Numbered from the stretch's first letter, positions 27,869 to 37,780 are shown. The stretch is DNA of 64,000 bases from Aliidiomarina iranensis (GCF_003987135.1 NZ_PIPJ01000001.1:434001-498000); one strand, 5' to 3'. The notes: generated by a model not told the origin, from the sequence alone. A program made the numbers and translations.

Positions 27869-28843
27869 TTGTTTACGTTTTTAAAAACAAACAAAAAGAA
27901 GTTAATAGTAGCACTGGGCGTTTGTGAGGCTTCAGTGCAAATTGCTATTCTCAAAGCGGTAGCTCAAGATCAGGCCAGTGGCGCTGTGATCAGCCACGCA
28001 GGTGAGGCATGGCAATTAGTGGTGAATGATGAAGAGCCCATAACCGACCACAACCCGCTGGTGGCGGTTGAGGCGCTTATCAATCGCTACGAGAGCTTTG
28101 ATTTCAAAAAGCAGCCTGTGCAACTGGTGCTCGGCTCCAGCTTAGTAGAGCAAGTTGCCGTAGAACGCCCCGATGTTCCCGAACAAGATATCGTGCCCAC
28201 ATTACAGTGGACACTGAAAGATTTGGTAACCATTCCCGCCGATGATTTGCTCTTAGATTATTACGATATCCCGGTGCAAGTAGCGGGCGCAAAGAAAATC
28301 AATGTAGTGGCCACCAGCCGCAAGAAAATTCAGCCTTTGGTTACCTTTTTAGCGAGCCAAGGCATGCAAGTGGCTGGCATTGTGAACCAAGATAAGGCGC
28401 TAACGCAGTGGCTAGATGAAGAGCTGCGCGGCATGTTAGTTACTCAATCAGCTGGTGAACGCGCACAGTTGCACATCATTGCCAAGCAACAGTTGGTTGT
28501 GAGCCGGAGATTACCGGCAGCATTCAACTTGGCGTCTATCAATCCAGAAGATATCGAGGAACTTGAAAACCTCTCGATTGAGCTGCAACGTTCGCAGGAT
28601 TTTTATACAGGGCAATTGCGGCAAGCGCCTTTAGCGGATATTGAGTTAGCTATCGATCATAAGAATTCTACCGCTATTGCGGAAGTAATTGGCGCGCAGC
28701 TGGGTATGCAGGTGAGTATGTTGGGCTACCCGGATTGGGCAAAAGAATTGGCCGCCGGTGATTATTCTGATTTAGCCGCGATTTCTGGGCTGTTATGGTT
28801 CGTGTTTTCTGCGGGGCAAGGCGATAAAGGAGCGGGTTCATGA
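27869..28843 (+). CDS. mshI: MSHA biogenesis protein MshI (PilM-like)
   Basis: Protein of 324 residues, probably the cytoplasmic actin-like component of the MSHA pilus platform, equivalent to PilM. It starts at TTG 27869 with AGAGGG 6 bases upstream; the family-like N-terminus MFTFLKTNKKKLIVALGV supports this. No membrane helix is evident. It overlaps the next gene by four bases (ATGA). First gene of a ten-gene coupled series ending with mshF. The usual upstream partner mshH/csrD is absent from this position. Confidence 0.82.
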   Translation: MFTFLKTNKKKLIVALGVCEASVQIAILKAVAQDQASGAVISHAGEAWQLVVNDEEPITDHNPLVAVEALINRYESFDFKKQPVQLVLGSSLVEQVAVERPDVPEQDIVPTLQWTLKDLVTIPADDLLLDYYDIPVQVAGAKKINVVATSRKKIQPLVTFLASQGMQVAGIVNQDKALTQWLDEELRGMLVTQSAGERAQLHIIAKQQLVVSRRLPAAFNLASINPEDIEELENLSIELQRSQDFYTGQLRQAPLADIELAIDHKNSTAIAEVIGAQLGMQVSMLGYPDWAKELAAGDYSDLAAISGLLWFVFSAGQGDKGAGS

Positions 28844-29646
28844 AACACTCAATTAACCTGTTCCAACACGATCTTATCCCAGAGCAACCTTGGCTGAGTT
28901 TCACGCGAGTGTTGCTTGCCACATTGCTTGTGTGTGTTGTGCTTGTAGGTTGGAAAGGCATGCTCATACTGCAGCTCAAGGATTTACAAACGCAAGTTGC
29001 TACACAGCAGGAAAAACTTGCGAATGAGCAGCAAGAATTGGCTCAGCTAAGTGAACAATTACGTGCGAAAACGCCAAGTTCTGCGCTACAGGCAGAAGTG
29101 AATCAGCTCGAAAGCGAAGTTTCCATGCGCCAATTCTTGCTAGCTGAATTTCAACGTCGCGGGCAAATTAAACAGCAAGATTATGCCGAATTGCTTACCG
29201 ATTTAGCGATTCTGCACCGTGAGGGCGTATGGTTAACGCGAATCCACCAAGATCGTAATCGCCTGAATCTGCATGGGCATTCGGTGAATGCAAGTATTTT
29301 ACCGCAATGGATGCAAAGCTTTAAAACCTCAGCCACATTATCTGATCGCCGTTTCAATATGGTTGAACTCAAGCGCGACAATCGCGATCTTCTCAGTTTT
29401 GTGTTGCAGGGTAGCTCTGGCGATATGGCAGAGTTTCTGCCGGTCGAAGGAAACAGTTTCGATGAGCAAGGTAATAGCGTGCAAGCCTCGCAACAACGGG
29501 ATAGAGAAGCAGAAGCGCGCGCTGCAGAAATACGAGCGGAACGTTTGCGCGCGCTAGAAACTGCGGAAGAAGCGGAACAGCAGCAACAAGAACAACTGGA
29601 AGAAGCTCGCAGAGCACTGGAACGCGTTACGGGAGGTAACCAATGA
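28840..29646 (+). CDS. MSHA biogenesis PilN-like protein (MshI2)
   Basis: Bitopic inner-membrane protein of 268 residues. The short N-terminus KHSINLFQHDLIPEQPW is the type expected to dock on a PilM-like partner. TM helix near 24-44, coiled coil near 48-95, then a PilN-like fold to about 200. The last 50 residues are a charged, Glu/Gln/Ala/Arg-rich helix that looks like an added coiled coil. It overlaps both neighbours by four bases, which fits a PilM-PilN-PilO-PilP-like module. Confidence 0.78.
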   Translation: MKHSINLFQHDLIPEQPWLSFTRVLLATLLVCVVLVGWKGMLILQLKDLQTQVATQQEKLANEQQELAQLSEQLRAKTPSSALQAEVNQLESEVSMRQFLLAEFQRRGQIKQQDYAELLTDLAILHREGVWLTRIHQDRNRLNLHGHSVNASILPQWMQSFKTSATLSDRRFNMVELKRDNRDLLSFVLQGSSGDMAEFLPVEGNSFDEQGNSVQASQQRDREAEARAAEIRAERLRALETAEEAEQQQQEQLEEARRALERVTGGNQ

Positions 29647-30359
29647 AAGAATGGTTAGCTAACGCAGAACTTTGGTTTAGTGATCGGGAAAAGCGCGAGC
29701 AATATATTTTAGCTGCGGTTTCTATTTTGCTGGTAGCCTGGCTTGGCTATATTTTGCTGATTGAACCCGGCATAGAAGAACGCGAAGGAATGCAACGGCA
29801 GTTGCAGCAAGCCACCACGCAAGCTAACAGCATGGAACAACAAGTAACCGTGGCGCAAAACCAATTGCAGGCAGATCCAAATGCAGCATTGAGTAATCGC
29901 CAACGGCAACTGGCAAGCCGCAATGATCGCTTGAACCAACAGCTTGATAATTTGGCAGAATTTATTGAACCGGAGCAATTGCTAGATTGGTTACAGGCAA
30001 TGCTCATGGATTCCGAGAATATCGGCAACACTTCCGAGGGCGCTGCGGATTCCGGATTAACCTTGCGTTCTTTTGATACCTACGCGCCTATACCGTTTTT
30101 AGAAGATTCCCCAACAGGCACGGTTTATCAGCACAACGTTGAGGTGGTTTTGGAAGGCAGTTATTTTGCGGTGCGGGATTACTTGCAACGTTTACAAGAT
30201 TTGCCTTTTGGCTTTTATTGGCAAGAGCTTGATTATCAAGTTGATGCCTACCCTACGGCAATGGTGCGGTTGCGTTTATACACATTGAGCCAACAAGCTC
30301 GAACTATGCGCACATCGCAGGGCTCGAACTCAGGGGAGGGCAATAATGCAGGCGAATAA
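29643..30359 (+). CDS. mshJ: MSHA biogenesis protein MshJ (PilO-like)
   Basis: Bitopic protein of 238 residues: TM helix near 20-40 (ILAAVSILLVAWLGYILLIEPGI), coiled coil near 45-100, then a ferredoxin-like domain in the periplasm. This is the PilO/GspM architecture. It should pair with the PilN-like protein encoded upstream to form the alignment complex between the inner-membrane motor and the secretin. The C-terminal 20 residues are polar. It overlaps mshK by 14 bases. Confidence 0.8.
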   Translation: MKEWLANAELWFSDREKREQYILAAVSILLVAWLGYILLIEPGIEEREGMQRQLQQATTQANSMEQQVTVAQNQLQADPNAALSNRQRQLASRNDRLNQQLDNLAEFIEPEQLLDWLQAMLMDSENIGNTSEGAADSGLTLRSFDTYAPIPFLEDSPTGTVYQHNVEVVLEGSYFAVRDYLQRLQDLPFGFYWQELDYQVDAYPTAMVRLRLYTLSQQARTMRTSQGSNSGEGNNAGE

Positions 30360-30744
30360 ACCAATGGCACAGGCAAAGGCTAGCGTACTTATTGCAGCCG
30401 TTTGCATTTTTAGCTGCAGTTACTTTGTTGCGAGCGCAAACACCAGCGGTGATGCGGTGCAACGAGATCCAACACGCCCAGCGGTAAGTGCCGAGCAATT
30501 AGCCCCTGAGGGAGAGCGAGCTCGCTTGCGCTCTGATAACTTGCAATTAGAGCTCATACGTTATAGCTCTGAGGGCAGCAGCGCGGTGATTAACGGCGAT
30601 ACTTATCAAATTGGGGATCGCTTGAGTGGTTGGGATGTGCAGCAAATTGAAGCAGATCGTGTAGTACTGATTCGTAACAACGAACAGATCGTTTTATCGG
30701 TATTTTCCGGTTTAACGCGCAGTAGTTTTAAGGATAATCCATGA
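30346..30744 (+). CDS. mshK: MSHA biogenesis protein MshK (PilP/GspC-like)
   Basis: Small exported protein of 132 residues. A hydrophobic N-terminus (about residues 8-28) serves as anchor or signal, and is followed by RDPTRPA and a short beta domain (SSAVINGDTYQIGDRLSGWDVQQI) like the periplasmic domain of PilP or GspC, which contacts the secretin. GGGGAGGG gives a strong ribosome binding site. The stop overlaps the mshL start as ATGA, consistent with coupled synthesis with the secretin. Confidence 0.8.
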   Translation: MQANKPMAQAKASVLIAAVCIFSCSYFVASANTSGDAVQRDPTRPAVSAEQLAPEGERARLRSDNLQLELIRYSSEGSSAVINGDTYQIGDRLSGWDVQQIEADRVVLIRNNEQIVLSVFSGLTRSSFKDNP

Positions 30745-32402
30745 AAGTAAGAATCAGCCTGAGCATCCTTATCGGATGTATCGCACTCACGGGGTGTATT
30801 AGTAAACCACCCGAGCAGTTGGCCGATGAAGCGGATCAAGCATTGCGTACCGGTGAGCAACGGGGCTCTTCAAGCCAGCGTTTAGCAGAGTTACCGAGTG
30901 ATGTGCGGAATGAATTGCGGCAGCCGGTTAACAACCGCGAAGAGCGTAACCGTTTGCTCGAAGAGCCACGTTTTTCCGTGCAAGCTCGGCAGGTGAACGC
31001 GGCTGATTTCTTTGCTCAGCTTACCAATGAAAGCCCTTATAGCCTAGTAGTACACCCTGATGTACAAGGCTCTATCACGGTTAACCTTCGTGATGTTACG
31101 CTGCAAGAAGCGCTCGATGTGGTGCAAGATATCTATGGCTTCGATATTCGCCGCGAAGGCCGTATTTACCGCGTGTTCCCAGCCGGTTTGCGTACCGAAA
31201 CTATCTCTTTAAACTACCTTGCGCTGCGCCGCCAAGGGCAATCACAAACATCTATTACTTCTGGTGGCGTTGCTGAGCAACAGGGTGGTGCAAGTGGCTC
31301 GAACCAAGGTAACTTTGGTGGCAGCAATGCCGGTAATCTCGGTGTGCCAACCCAAGGCGGGCTGCCAGCAGGTGGTTCAATGGGCGTAAGTGGACAAACC
31401 GGTTCAACGATATCATCGCAATCGGAAACCGATTTTTGGAAAGATCTGCGGGAAATTCTTGAAGGTGTAGTGGGTGAAGGCGAAGGCCGCCGTGTGGTGG
31501 TATCTCCGCAAGCAGGCTTGGCTACTATTCGCGCTTACCCTAGCGAAATTCGAGCGGCTCGTGATTTTCTGGCAGCTGCTGAAAATAGTTTACAACGGCA
31601 AGTTATTTTAGAGGCTCGTATTGTTGAGGTGTCACTCAGCGAAGGTTATCAGCAGGGCGTTGATTGGAGCCAGATCACCAGTGGCATTGGCGGCGGCGCA
31701 ACCGAGTTCAGCTTTAGCGGTGGCAGTGTTGATGCAACTTCGTTGGGCGGCGTATTTGGCTTACAATTCCAGAGCCAATCGTTTAACGGTATGCTCGAGA
31801 TGCTCTCAACCCAAGGGAATGTGCAAGTACTCTCGAACCCGAGGGTAACGGCCACGAACAATCAAAAAGCGGTTATCAAAATTGGTGAAGATGAATACTT
31901 TGTAACCGATGTGTCTACCACTACCGTTACCGGTACGGCTACCACTTCAACGCCAAACGTTCAGTTAACTCCTTTCTTTTCGGGGATAGCTTTGGATGTT
32001 ACACCGCAAATATCCGACGATGGCACCATTACCTTACATATTCGCCCTTCGGTTACGGAAACCCAAGAGCAAGAAAAAATTATTAGTTTGAATAGCGAAA
32101 CCTTAGTATTGCCGCTCGCTCGCAGTAATATTCGGGAATCCGATACCATTATTCGTGCCCGCGATGGCGAAGTGGTGATTATCGGTGGCTTAATGCAAAC
32201 TTCCTACACCGATGAGTTAAGCCAAGTGCCATTCTTGGGTAACATTCCTATGCTCGGTGAGTTGTTTACCAACCGGCGGCAACGGGAAGTGAAGAAAGAA
32301 TTAGTGATTATGCTTCGCCCTACTGTAGTAGGTGTGGATACATGGGATACTGAACTGGAATCTTCTCGCGAATTATTACGCCGCTGGTATGAAAGCCAGT
32401 AA
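30741..32402 (+). CDS. mshL: MSHA secretin MshL
   Basis: Outer-membrane secretin of 553 residues through which the pilus passes. Lipobox L-T-G-C at Cys19 marks it as a lipoprotein. N-domain near 75-155, then a Gly/Ser/Asn-rich linker (about 165-220), a second N-domain, and the secretin core with VLSNPRVTATNNQKA near 360 and VPFLGNIPMLGELF near 495. It overlaps mshK by four bases and is followed by mshM 63 bases on. Confidence 0.93.
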   Translation: MKVRISLSILIGCIALTGCISKPPEQLADEADQALRTGEQRGSSSQRLAELPSDVRNELRQPVNNREERNRLLEEPRFSVQARQVNAADFFAQLTNESPYSLVVHPDVQGSITVNLRDVTLQEALDVVQDIYGFDIRREGRIYRVFPAGLRTETISLNYLALRRQGQSQTSITSGGVAEQQGGASGSNQGNFGGSNAGNLGVPTQGGLPAGGSMGVSGQTGSTISSQSETDFWKDLREILEGVVGEGEGRRVVVSPQAGLATIRAYPSEIRAARDFLAAAENSLQRQVILEARIVEVSLSEGYQQGVDWSQITSGIGGGATEFSFSGGSVDATSLGGVFGLQFQSQSFNGMLEMLSTQGNVQVLSNPRVTATNNQKAVIKIGEDEYFVTDVSTTTVTGTATTSTPNVQLTPFFSGIALDVTPQISDDGTITLHIRPSVTETQEQEKIISLNSETLVLPLARSNIRESDTIIRARDGEVVIIGGLMQTSYTDELSQVPFLGNIPMLGELFTNRRQREVKKELVIMLRPTVVGVDTWDTELESSRELLRRWYESQ

Positions 32403-32465
32403 CGAATGCGCGTTGCCGATAGCGATGAAGCTATTGGTGTAGAACCTGGAATAGCAAGGATAACA

Positions 32466-33377
32466 ATGTATTTATACCACTTCGGCTTTTCAGAATTGCC
32501 GTTTACATTAACACCGAATACCAACTTTTATTGTGGCCTCCGGGGCCACGATGAAGCGTTGCAGGTGTTGTTAACGGCGTTGAAAACCGGTGAAGGCTTT
32601 ATAAAAGTAACCGGCGAAGTGGGAACCGGTAAAACCTTGTTATGCCGAAAATTGCTCAATGAAATTCCTGATCATTTTGCCACAGCTTATATTCCAAACC
32701 CTTATTTACCGCCTGAAGAACTGCGCCATGCCGTTGCTTCGGAATTGGGTATTGAGCATCACGCACAAATTGATCAGCATCAGCTTACGCGAGAAATTGA
32801 GAAGAAATTGGTGAGCTTAAATAAGAGTGGCCGTTCTGTGGTGCTCATTATCGATGAAGCACAAGCGCTACCAAACGAGAGTTTAGAAGCACTGCGGCTG
32901 CTATCAAATTTAGAAACCGAAACGCGCAAACTCGTGCAGCTGGTGATGTTTGGCCAACCTGAACTCGATGAGCGTTTAGCTACTCGCGAACTTCGGCAGT
33001 TGCGGCAACGAATTAGTTTTTCCTATCAGCTAGAAACGCTTTCTGAAGAAGATATGGGGCGCTATGTGCACCATCGTTTGCAAATCGCCGGTTACAAAGG
33101 GCCACCCTTATTTCAGCCCGATGTGATTTGGTGGCTGCATAAAGGCAGCCGCGGTGTTCCCCGGTTAGCGAATATTTTGTGCCATAAAATGCTCTTACTA
33201 GCTTATGGTTCGGGCCGCCACACTTTATCGGTGAAAGATATTAAAACAGCCATAGCCGATACCGAAGATGCGATTATGCCGAAGCGCCAAGATATGCTTT
33301 GTTTTTTGGCGGGCGTGTTAGTGGCTGCGGCATTAGCGTTAAGCTTAGCCTTTTTCTTAGGGTGGTTGCCCGTATGA
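32466..33377 (+). CDS. mshM: MSHA biogenesis ATPase MshM (ExeA-like)
   Basis: AAA+ ATPase of 303 residues. The start MYLYHFGFSELPFTLTPNTNFY is typical of ExeA/MshM; AAGGA precedes the ATG at 32466, so the 20 extra in-frame codons upstream are not used. Walker A GEVGTGKTLL is near residue 46 and Walker B VVLIIDEAQAL near 126. A C-terminal TM helix near 280-300 anchors it. ExeA-type proteins help assemble secretins across peptidoglycan. It overlaps mshN as ATGA. Confidence 0.88.
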   Translation: MYLYHFGFSELPFTLTPNTNFYCGLRGHDEALQVLLTALKTGEGFIKVTGEVGTGKTLLCRKLLNEIPDHFATAYIPNPYLPPEELRHAVASELGIEHHAQIDQHQLTREIEKKLVSLNKSGRSVVLIIDEAQALPNESLEALRLLSNLETETRKLVQLVMFGQPELDERLATRELRQLRQRISFSYQLETLSEEDMGRYVHHRLQIAGYKGPPLFQPDVIWWLHKGSRGVPRLANILCHKMLLLAYGSGRHTLSVKDIKTAIADTEDAIMPKRQDMLCFLAGVLVAAALALSLAFFLGWLPV

Positions 33378-34660
33378 GTATCATTAATCAAATGCTGAAA
33401 GATATTGATCAGCGCGAGCGGCAGAATCACTCAGGTGGTAAAGCAAACTATGTGTATTCCGGCTCAGCGTTGCGCTCCCGCCGTTGGCTTTGGGCGCTTG
33501 GTGGTGTGGGTTTAGTTGTGGTTGTATTTGCACTTATCGCACTCGTTATGTGGGCCAGCTCAGCATTTAATACTGGGGATAACGCGCCATTACCAACCGC
33601 TGAGCAAATGCAAATTGAGCGCATGAATGCGCAATTAGAGGCTCGTGAAGCGGAAATTGCCGAAATTCAGCGGGAACTTAATGCGCAAGCTGAACGAACG
33701 AATTCAGAATTAAACAATTCAGCCTCGAATGCGGCAAATACTGGTGCTGAAAACCGTGCCGAAAACCGAGCACGAGCCCGGCAAGTAGCGGTGCCTGTGG
33801 TACCGGAAGTAATCGCAGAAAATGATTCGGTGAGCGATTCGCAAGCGGACGATGCCAATAATGTGTCTGGTTTGCCTAATGCCGAATCCGCGGTGGTAGA
33901 AAATGGCGTTGATACCCAAGCTGCCAACAACAGCGCAAATCTTGAGAGCACAGACAATCAAAATCCAAACCGTGCAGCTGGCAGCTCGGATAGCTCGAGT
34001 GCAGAGGCGAATTCCGGTGCTGGCGAAATGAGTATTCAACGCAGCGATAGCCGCACGGCAACGGCGCCTGCACTGTATCGCCGTGGTATGGAAAGCTTAG
34101 AAGCGGGCAATGGCCGCGAGGCAATGCAACGTTTTCAGGAAGCTTTATTAGTAGATGGCGAGTACCACGATGCCCGCCTGCAACTCGCCGCTTTGCAGTT
34201 TGGCCGCGGTTTTGCCGCCGATGCCCTAGAATTGCTGCGCGATGGGTTAGCGCGCGCGCCAACAAATACCGAATTTTTGTTGTTAAAAGCGCGGATTTAC
34301 GATCGTATTGAGCAACCCGGTTTTGCCCTCGAGCTATTGCGTGATGTTGATGCCCAGCTGCCGCGGGATGCCGATATTTTATTGATGCGGGCAAACTTGG
34401 CCAGTGATGCCGGTGATTATGCGCTGGCAGTTTCTAGCTATCAACCACTGGTGGCTTGGCGCAGTGATCAAGGCAACTGGTGGTTAGGCTATGGCTACGC
34501 ACTGGAACAATTAGCCCAAAGCCAAGGTGAAAGTACAAGCGAATACACGCAGCTGCGCAATGATGCCGCCGAGGCCTATCGCCGGGCACTGCAAGATGCC
34601 CGCTTATCTAGCTCAGCCAAAGAATTTGTATTGGATCGGCGGGAGGCCTTAACAAACTAA
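33374..34660 (+). CDS. mshN: MSHA biogenesis protein MshN (TPR protein)
   Basis: Protein of 428 residues. It starts MSIINQMLKDIDQRE at ATG 33374 inside the mshM stop, which is a family-like N-terminus. TM helix near 40-62, then a long low-complexity region rich in Ala, Asn, Glu and Ser (about 70-245), then TPR-type helical repeats (about 250-420). It is likely a periplasmic scaffold for pilus assembly. The linker is much less conserved-looking than the ends. Confidence 0.83.
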   Translation: MSIINQMLKDIDQRERQNHSGGKANYVYSGSALRSRRWLWALGGVGLVVVVFALIALVMWASSAFNTGDNAPLPTAEQMQIERMNAQLEAREAEIAEIQRELNAQAERTNSELNNSASNAANTGAENRAENRARARQVAVPVVPEVIAENDSVSDSQADDANNVSGLPNAESAVVENGVDTQAANNSANLESTDNQNPNRAAGSSDSSSAEANSGAGEMSIQRSDSRTATAPALYRRGMESLEAGNGREAMQRFQEALLVDGEYHDARLQLAALQFGRGFAADALELLRDGLARAPTNTEFLLLKARIYDRIEQPGFALELLRDVDAQLPRDADILLMRANLASDAGDYALAVSSYQPLVAWRSDQGNWWLGYGYALEQLAQSQGESTSEYTQLRNDAAEAYRRALQDARLSSSAKEFVLDRREALTN

Positions 34661-36462
34661 TGGCACGCCGTAATCGATTAAAAATGCGCTTGGGCGATTT
34701 ACTCGTTCATGAAAAGGTTATTTCTGAAGACCAACTGAACCAAGCGTTAAAAGCGCAGAAAACATCGGGCCGTAAGCTCGGTGATTTATTGATCGAGCTC
34801 GAGTATTTAACTGAGCAGCAACTACTGGATTTCCTCGCTCAGCAGTTGAACCTGCCAGTGCTGCAACTCAGTGAGCGGCGTTTAGATACCAACTTAGCGC
34901 GGCTATTGCCAGAAGTGCAAGCTCGCCGGCACCGTGCCCTAATCGTTGAAGCCGATGATAATCGAGCCTTAGTGGCCATGAGTGACCCGGCCGATCTCAC
35001 CGCTATTGATGCCATTACTGCGATTCTGGCCCCGCGGGAAATTGAGTTGGCCGTGGTAGCCGAGCGGCAACTCTATGATGCTTTTGATAGCTTGTATCGC
35101 CGCACACAAGAAATTGAGCAATACGCCAGCCAACTGCAAGAAGAATCAAAAGATGAAACCGAGCTTGATTTAGGCGGCTCCCTTGAAGGTGATGGCGATG
35201 ATGTTACCGTTGCCCGGCTCTTAAAATCGATTTTCGCCGATGCGGTGCAAGTGCGGGCCTCGGATATTCACTTAGAGCCAGCTGAAAAAGGCCTACGGAT
35301 TCGGCAGCGGGTAGATGGCCAGCTACAAGAAACCATGCTGGATGAAAAAGGCATTGCTGCGGCTCTGGTGCTGCGCTTGAAGTTAATGGCGAGCTTGGAT
35401 ATCTCGGAAAAGCGGTTGCCGCAAGATGGCCGTTTTCAAATGACAGTGCGCGGCCACCAAATTGATGTGCGTTTGTCTACTTTGCCTACCCAGTGGGGCG
35501 AAGCCTGTGTTATGCGGTTGCTGGATCAATCCCACGGCCTGCTTAGTTTGGAACAAACGGGTATGCCGGCGGCGCTGGCGAAAAAAATTCGTTATCACAT
35601 TGGCCGCCCTCACGGCATGATTTTGGTAACTGGGCCTACAGGCTCCGGTAAAACCACTACGCTGTACGGTATTTTGAGTGAACTGAACCAGCCGAACAAA
35701 AAGATTATTACGGTAGAAGATCCAGTGGAATATCGTTTACCACGGATTTCGCAGGTGCAGGTAAACAGTAAAATTGGCCTTAACTTTGGCCGCGTGTTGC
35801 GCACTACGTTGCGTCAGGATCCGGATATTCTGATGGTGGGTGAAATGCGCGATCAAGAAACCGTAGAAATTGGCCTTCGCGGCGCGATTACCGGCCACTT
35901 GGTGTTATCAACCTTGCACACCAACGATGCAATCACCAGTGCCATGCGCCTTATTGATATGGGCGGCGCGCCCTACTTGGTAGCCAGTGCCTTGCGCGCG
36001 GTATTAGCGCAGCGGCTTGTGCGCCGAATTTGTGAGCATTGTAAAGAAGAGCATATTCCAGATACCCAACAAAGCACCTTGTTGCGCAGCGTTTTACCAA
36101 AAGTGCCAGAAAACGCTACCTTCTATAAAGGCCGTGGCTGCCAACGTTGTAACTTTACCGGCTATCGCGGCCGTGTAGGTGTATTCGAGCTCTTGGAAAT
36201 GAATGAGCCGATGATTGCGGCACTTAGAAACAGCGATACGCAAGGCTTTGCTGAAGCAGCCCGCAGCAATAAAGATTTCAAAACGCTTGCGGAAGTGGGC
36301 TTTGATTATGCCCTTGAAGGCATTACCTCGGTAGATGAGGTGCTTACCTTAGCGGCGGGCACACCAGTATTTTCTGATGAAGATATGCAGTTGATGCAAG
36401 AAGCCGATGATCTTAAGTTAAGCGATTCCAAGGCTAGCGGAAAGGCCGATAGCGATGGCTGA
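34660..36462 (+). CDS. mshE: MSHA extension ATPase MshE, cyclic di-GMP binding
   Basis: GspE/PilB-type motor of 600 residues. The N-terminal MshEN domain has two tandem 24-residue motifs, 10-33 (RLGDLLVHEKVISEDQLNQA...) and 39-62 (KLGDLLIELEYLTEQQLLDF...), the arrangement shown in Vibrio cholerae MshE to bind cyclic di-GMP. Walker A GPTGSGKTTT is near residue 326, Walker B LMVGEMRDQET near 391, and a four-Cys zinc site is split as CEHC and CQRC. Its start overlaps the mshN stop by one base. Pilus extension should rise with cyclic di-GMP (family knowledge). Confidence 0.95.
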   Translation: MARRNRLKMRLGDLLVHEKVISEDQLNQALKAQKTSGRKLGDLLIELEYLTEQQLLDFLAQQLNLPVLQLSERRLDTNLARLLPEVQARRHRALIVEADDNRALVAMSDPADLTAIDAITAILAPREIELAVVAERQLYDAFDSLYRRTQEIEQYASQLQEESKDETELDLGGSLEGDGDDVTVARLLKSIFADAVQVRASDIHLEPAEKGLRIRQRVDGQLQETMLDEKGIAAALVLRLKLMASLDISEKRLPQDGRFQMTVRGHQIDVRLSTLPTQWGEACVMRLLDQSHGLLSLEQTGMPAALAKKIRYHIGRPHGMILVTGPTGSGKTTTLYGILSELNQPNKKIITVEDPVEYRLPRISQVQVNSKIGLNFGRVLRTTLRQDPDILMVGEMRDQETVEIGLRGAITGHLVLSTLHTNDAITSAMRLIDMGGAPYLVASALRAVLAQRLVRRICEHCKEEHIPDTQQSTLLRSVLPKVPENATFYKGRGCQRCNFTGYRGRVGVFELLEMNEPMIAALRNSDTQGFAEAARSNKDFKTLAEVGFDYALEGITSVDEVLTLAAGTPVFSDEDMQLMQEADDLKLSDSKASGKADSDG

Positions 36463-37780
36463 GTTCGCTTATCAAGGCCGAAATCGGGCCGGTAAGAACG
36501 TAAAGGGCAACCTCAGTGGTGCCAGCGCCAATGCGGTAGCGGAAACCTTGATTCAACAGGGTATCACCCCGTTAAAAATTCAGCCGCAAGCGGCGAAAAC
36601 TGAACGGCCGAAATCAGCGAAAGCAGCGAAAACTCGAACAGCAGCACGTGCTGGCGCGGGCGGAAATGCAGCTGGCTCAAAATCCAGTGCAGGCAAAGCA
36701 AAAGCAAGCTTAACCTTACCCAGCTTTTTCCAACGCAGTGTACCGCTGCCCGATTTGATTATGTTTATTCGGCAAATGTATTCGCTTACCAAAGCGGGTA
36801 TTTCTATGTTGCGGGCCATTGAAGGACTGGCCGAGAATGCTACCAACCGCCAGCTTGGCGATGCACTAAAAGACATTTGTGAGCAACTTGAACGCGGCCG
36901 TGGTTTATCCACCGCTATGGCGGAACACCCCAAGGTATTTCCGCGGCTCGTGGTGGCTGTTGTTCATGTGGGTGAGAATACCGGCCGCCTAGAGCAAAGC
37001 TTTGCCCAGCTCGCGGTATATTTAGAGGGTGAGCTCGACACCCGAAAACGCATTAAGAGCGCTACACGGTATCCCATTTTCGTGAGTATCTTTTTAGTGC
37101 TTGCGGTAATTGTGTTGAATATCTTTGTCATTCCTCAGTTTTCACAGATGTTTGCAAGTTTTGATGTGGAATTGCCCTTGATTACGCGCATGCTACTCGC
37201 AAGCTCCAGCTTTTTTCTCAACTATACTTGGTTGCTGATCTTAATTATTGTTGGGGTGATTGTGGGCACCATTCGTTGGCTGAAGCAGCCTCATGCGCGA
37301 GAACGCTGGGATGGCTGGAAATTAAAGATGCCAGCCGTAGGCGATATTCTTGAACGCTCTCTGCTTGCTCGGTTTTGCCGCAGTTTCTCGGTAATGCTGA
37401 ATTCAGGCGTGCCACTTACCCAGGCATTAGGCCTCGTGAGTGAAACATTGGATAACCAATATATGTCGGTGCGCGTGGGCGAAATGCGCAAAGGCATTGA
37501 GCGCGGTGAAAGCCTATTGCGGGTGAGCCGTAACAGTACTTTGTTCACACCGTTAGTGTTACAAATGGTAGCTGTGGGCGAAGAAACCGGTAGTTTGGAT
37601 GATTTGCTGGTAGAAGCTGCCGAATATTACGAGCGCGAAGTGGATTATGATTTGAAAAACATTACCGCGCGCATTGAGCCCATTATGATCAGTGTGGTGG
37701 CAGTAATGGTGCTTTTCTTAGCGCTCGGTATTTTCCTACCGATGTGGGAAATGATGGGGGCGTACGGAGGTGGCATGTAA
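36455..37780 (+). CDS. mshG: MSHA platform protein MshG (GspF/PilC-like)
   Basis: Polytopic inner-membrane platform of 441 residues with two GspF domains and TM helices near 205-230, 253-275 and 405-430. N-terminal AYQGRNRAGKNVKGNLSGASANAVAE is the usual start. Residues about 46-86 form an unusual Ala/Lys/Gly/Ser-rich stretch between the N-terminal segment and the first GspF domain. It overlaps mshE by eight bases and mshF by one. Confidence 0.9.
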   Translation: MAEFAYQGRNRAGKNVKGNLSGASANAVAETLIQQGITPLKIQPQAAKTERPKSAKAAKTRTAARAGAGGNAAGSKSSAGKAKASLTLPSFFQRSVPLPDLIMFIRQMYSLTKAGISMLRAIEGLAENATNRQLGDALKDICEQLERGRGLSTAMAEHPKVFPRLVVAVVHVGENTGRLEQSFAQLAVYLEGELDTRKRIKSATRYPIFVSIFLVLAVIVLNIFVIPQFSQMFASFDVELPLITRMLLASSSFFLNYTWLLILIIVGVIVGTIRWLKQPHARERWDGWKLKMPAVGDILERSLLARFCRSFSVMLNSGVPLTQALGLVSETLDNQYMSVRVGEMRKGIERGESLLRVSRNSTLFTPLVLQMVAVGEETGSLDDLLVEAAEYYEREVDYDLKNITARIEPIMISVVAVMVLFLALGIFLPMWEMMGAYGGGM

